Of a stretch of 64,000 nucleotides of DNA, positions 62,866 to 64,000 are shown one piece after another. The notes beneath the pieces were generated by a model. The model was given only the letters and a program-made list of their open reading frames with translations. It was not told the DNA's origin and searched no databases. Made by a program: the position numbers and the translations under genes. The DNA comes from Cyclobacterium marinum DSM 745. Its GTDB lineage: Bacteria > Bacteroidota > Bacteroidia > Cytophagales > Cyclobacteriaceae. Positions within the stretch are counted from its first letter, which is position 1, and each line of letters starts with the position of its first letter. The DNA lies in assembly GCF_000222485.1 (NCBI RefSeq), contig NC_015914.1:1922001-1986000 (forward strand). Direction: 5' to 3'.

Positions 62866-63906
62866 ATGAATTTCTACATGCATAGTGAAAAAATAAACCA
62901 GATTAAAGCTGAATTAGCAGCAGCCAAAGCCGATTCTCCAGAAGAATTAGAAGCATTTAGAATGAGGTTTATAAGTAAAAAGAGCATTATAGGTGCCCTT
63001 TTTGCTGAAATGAGGAATATACCGAATGATCAGAAAAAAGCATTTGGCCAGGAAGTCAATGAAGTAAAAAACTTGGCTGAAGAAAAATTTAAGGAATTGA
63101 TCGCCCAATCTGAAAGTGGTAGCCAACAGAAAAGAGTACTTGATCAGGACCTTACCTTGCCACCCACGGCTTGGCCTGTTGGAGGAATTCATCCATTAAC
63201 AGCCGTAAGGCAAAGAATTGTAACCATTTTTGAAAGGATAGGCTTCAACCTTTCTGAGGGACCTGAAATTGAGGACGACTGGCACAATTTCACCGCATTA
63301 AACTTCCCGGAAAATCATCCGGCACGTGAAATGCAGGATACGTTTTTTATTGAAAAAAACCCTGATATCGCATTAAGAACCCATACCTCATCTGTACAGG
63401 TAAGGGTAATGGAAAATGAAAACCCTCCTATTCGTACCCTGTCACCAGGCCGTGTATTCAGAAATGAGGCAATTTCCGCTAGAGCGCACTGTATATTTCA
63501 TCAGGTGGAAGGTTTGTATGTGGATGAAAATGTCAGTTTCTCGGATTTGAAGCAGACCTTATATCATTTCGCAAAAGAGATGTTTGGGAAACAAACCCAG
63601 GTAAGGTTCAGACCTTCCTATTTCCCTTTTACGGAACCTAGTGCAGAAATTGATATTTCCTGTCAACTATGTGGCGGCAAAGGTTGCAATATTTGCAAAG
63701 GCAGTGGTTGGGTAGAAATTGGTGGTTCCGGTATGGTGGACCCCAATGTGCTTAAAAACTGTGGAATTGACCCTGAAAAATATACCGGATTTGCCTTTGG
63801 TATGGGTATAGAGCGAATTGCCATGTTGAAGTATCAAATCAATGACCTTAGGCTATTCACCGAAAATGACATTAGGTTTTTAAATCAATTTAGAGGATTA
63901 TTATAA
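62866..63906 (+). CDS. pheS: Phenylalanyl-tRNA synthetase alpha subunit
   Basis: The 346-residue protein shows the PheS pattern: an N-terminal coiled-coil arm (about 1-90), then class II motif 2 region AISARAHCIFHQVEGLYVDENV near 206, FRPSYFPFTEPSAEIDI near 247 and motif 3 GFAFGMGIERIAMLKY near 308. The zinc-like cluster CQLCGGKGCNICKGSG near 266 is common in this group. It charges tRNA-Phe as an alpha2-beta2 enzyme; pheT is not in the window. The Met at codon 5 (62878) is an alternative start. Confidence 0.97.
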   Translation: MNFYMHSEKINQIKAELAAAKADSPEELEAFRMRFISKKSIIGALFAEMRNIPNDQKKAFGQEVNEVKNLAEEKFKELIAQSESGSQQKRVLDQDLTLPPTAWPVGGIHPLTAVRQRIVTIFERIGFNLSEGPEIEDDWHNFTALNFPENHPAREMQDTFFIEKNPDIALRTHTSSVQVRVMENENPPIRTLSPGRVFRNEAISARAHCIFHQVEGLYVDENVSFSDLKQTLYHFAKEMFGKQTQVRFRPSYFPFTEPSAEIDISCQLCGGKGCNICKGSGWVEIGGSGMVDPNVLKNCGIDPEKYTGFAFGMGIERIAMLKYQINDLRLFTENDIRFLNQFRGLL

Positions 63907-63973
63907 CATATCGTAAATCCTTAAACAAAGGACAAATAGGATATTAGTGAATATTTAACATCATAAAATTTTA

Positions 63974-63981
63974 TAGATTTG
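63974..63981 (+). promoter_or_regulatory. Candidate -7 box for a gene beyond the window
   Basis: TAGATTTG, a perfect TAnnTTTG match, lies 68 bp after pheS and 20 bp before the window end. It would serve a plus-strand gene further right. Confidence 0.3.
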
Positions 63982-64000
63982 TAAAGCACCCAAATTTTAA

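Noticed and set aside
1..64000. CRISPR arrays, prophage, insertion sequences, rRNA
   Set aside because: No regularly spaced repeats, phage structural or integrase genes, transposase genes or rRNA sequence were seen on either strand.

Overview
The window is AT-rich chromosomal DNA from a Bacteroidetes bacterium, most likely of the order Cytophagales and close to Cyclobacteriaceae. The signs are Bacteroidetes-type -7 promoter boxes (TAnnTTTG) in front of several genes, few Shine-Dalgarno sequences, many LxxC lipoproteins, gliding-type FKBP lipoproteins after a DHH phosphoesterase, a LytS/LytTR pair, an ECF sigma/zinc anti-sigma pair, and the kynurenine genes haaO-kynU-kmo. There is no rRNA, prophage, insertion sequence or CRISPR array. 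Most of the window is ordinary housekeeping and accessory chromosome.

Layout. 1-11 kb: the N-terminal part of a sodium:solute symporter, a sugar-kinase-like phosphotransferase, recG, an OmpA-type lipoprotein, a small pseudouridine synthase, a MoxR ATPase, a LytS-type kinase with its LytTR regulator, a second LytTR regulator and a PIN-PhoH protein. 11.4-14 kb: a small accessory patch (MazG-like protein, AraC regulator, RelE/ParE-type toxin and antitoxin) threaded with inverted REP-like palindromes. 14-22 kb: DPP IV-like peptidase, serine hydrolase, coaX, an acetyltransferase and a VWA/AAA+ pair. 22-33 kb: small enzymes and envelope proteins, including two DinB proteins, an ATP-grasp/beta-barrel pair, and an ECF sigma-anti-sigma-flavoprotein-barrel-YceI run. 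33-46 kb: SDR, hydrolase, GH5, dxs, scpA, a flippase-like membrane protein, a GH140-like hydrolase, ndk, a DHH phosphoesterase, three FKBP lipoproteins and guaB. 46-56.5 kb: an rRNA methyltransferase, prmC, the kynurenine operon, a PLP enzyme and rluD. 56.5-64 kb: a tRNA-like RNA gene, a 1444-residue AsmA-like protein, a frameshifted barrel protein and pheS.

The most unusual items are the following. (1) A free-standing RNA gene at 56723-56863 keeps the conserved positions of a leucine-type tRNA. It carries a structured variable region of about 72 nt and an anticodon loop that does not fit leucine, and it has its own candidate promoter and a strong intrinsic terminator. (2) The following 1444-residue envelope protein is built from seven repeats of about 175 residues, resembling bridge-like lipid-transfer proteins. 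(3) BIME-like inverted palindrome pairs lie just after the stop codons of three successive minus-strand units at 12-13.9 kb. (4) An outer-membrane barrel gene is split by a frameshift at a seven-base homopolymer.

Functional links are plausible for kinase-response regulator, sigma-anti-sigma, toxin-antitoxin, AAA-VWA and haaO-kynU-kmo. The last makes quinolinate precursor and alanine from kynurenine; the first two steps from tryptophan are not in the window. All functions are read from recognisable motifs. No database search was run.
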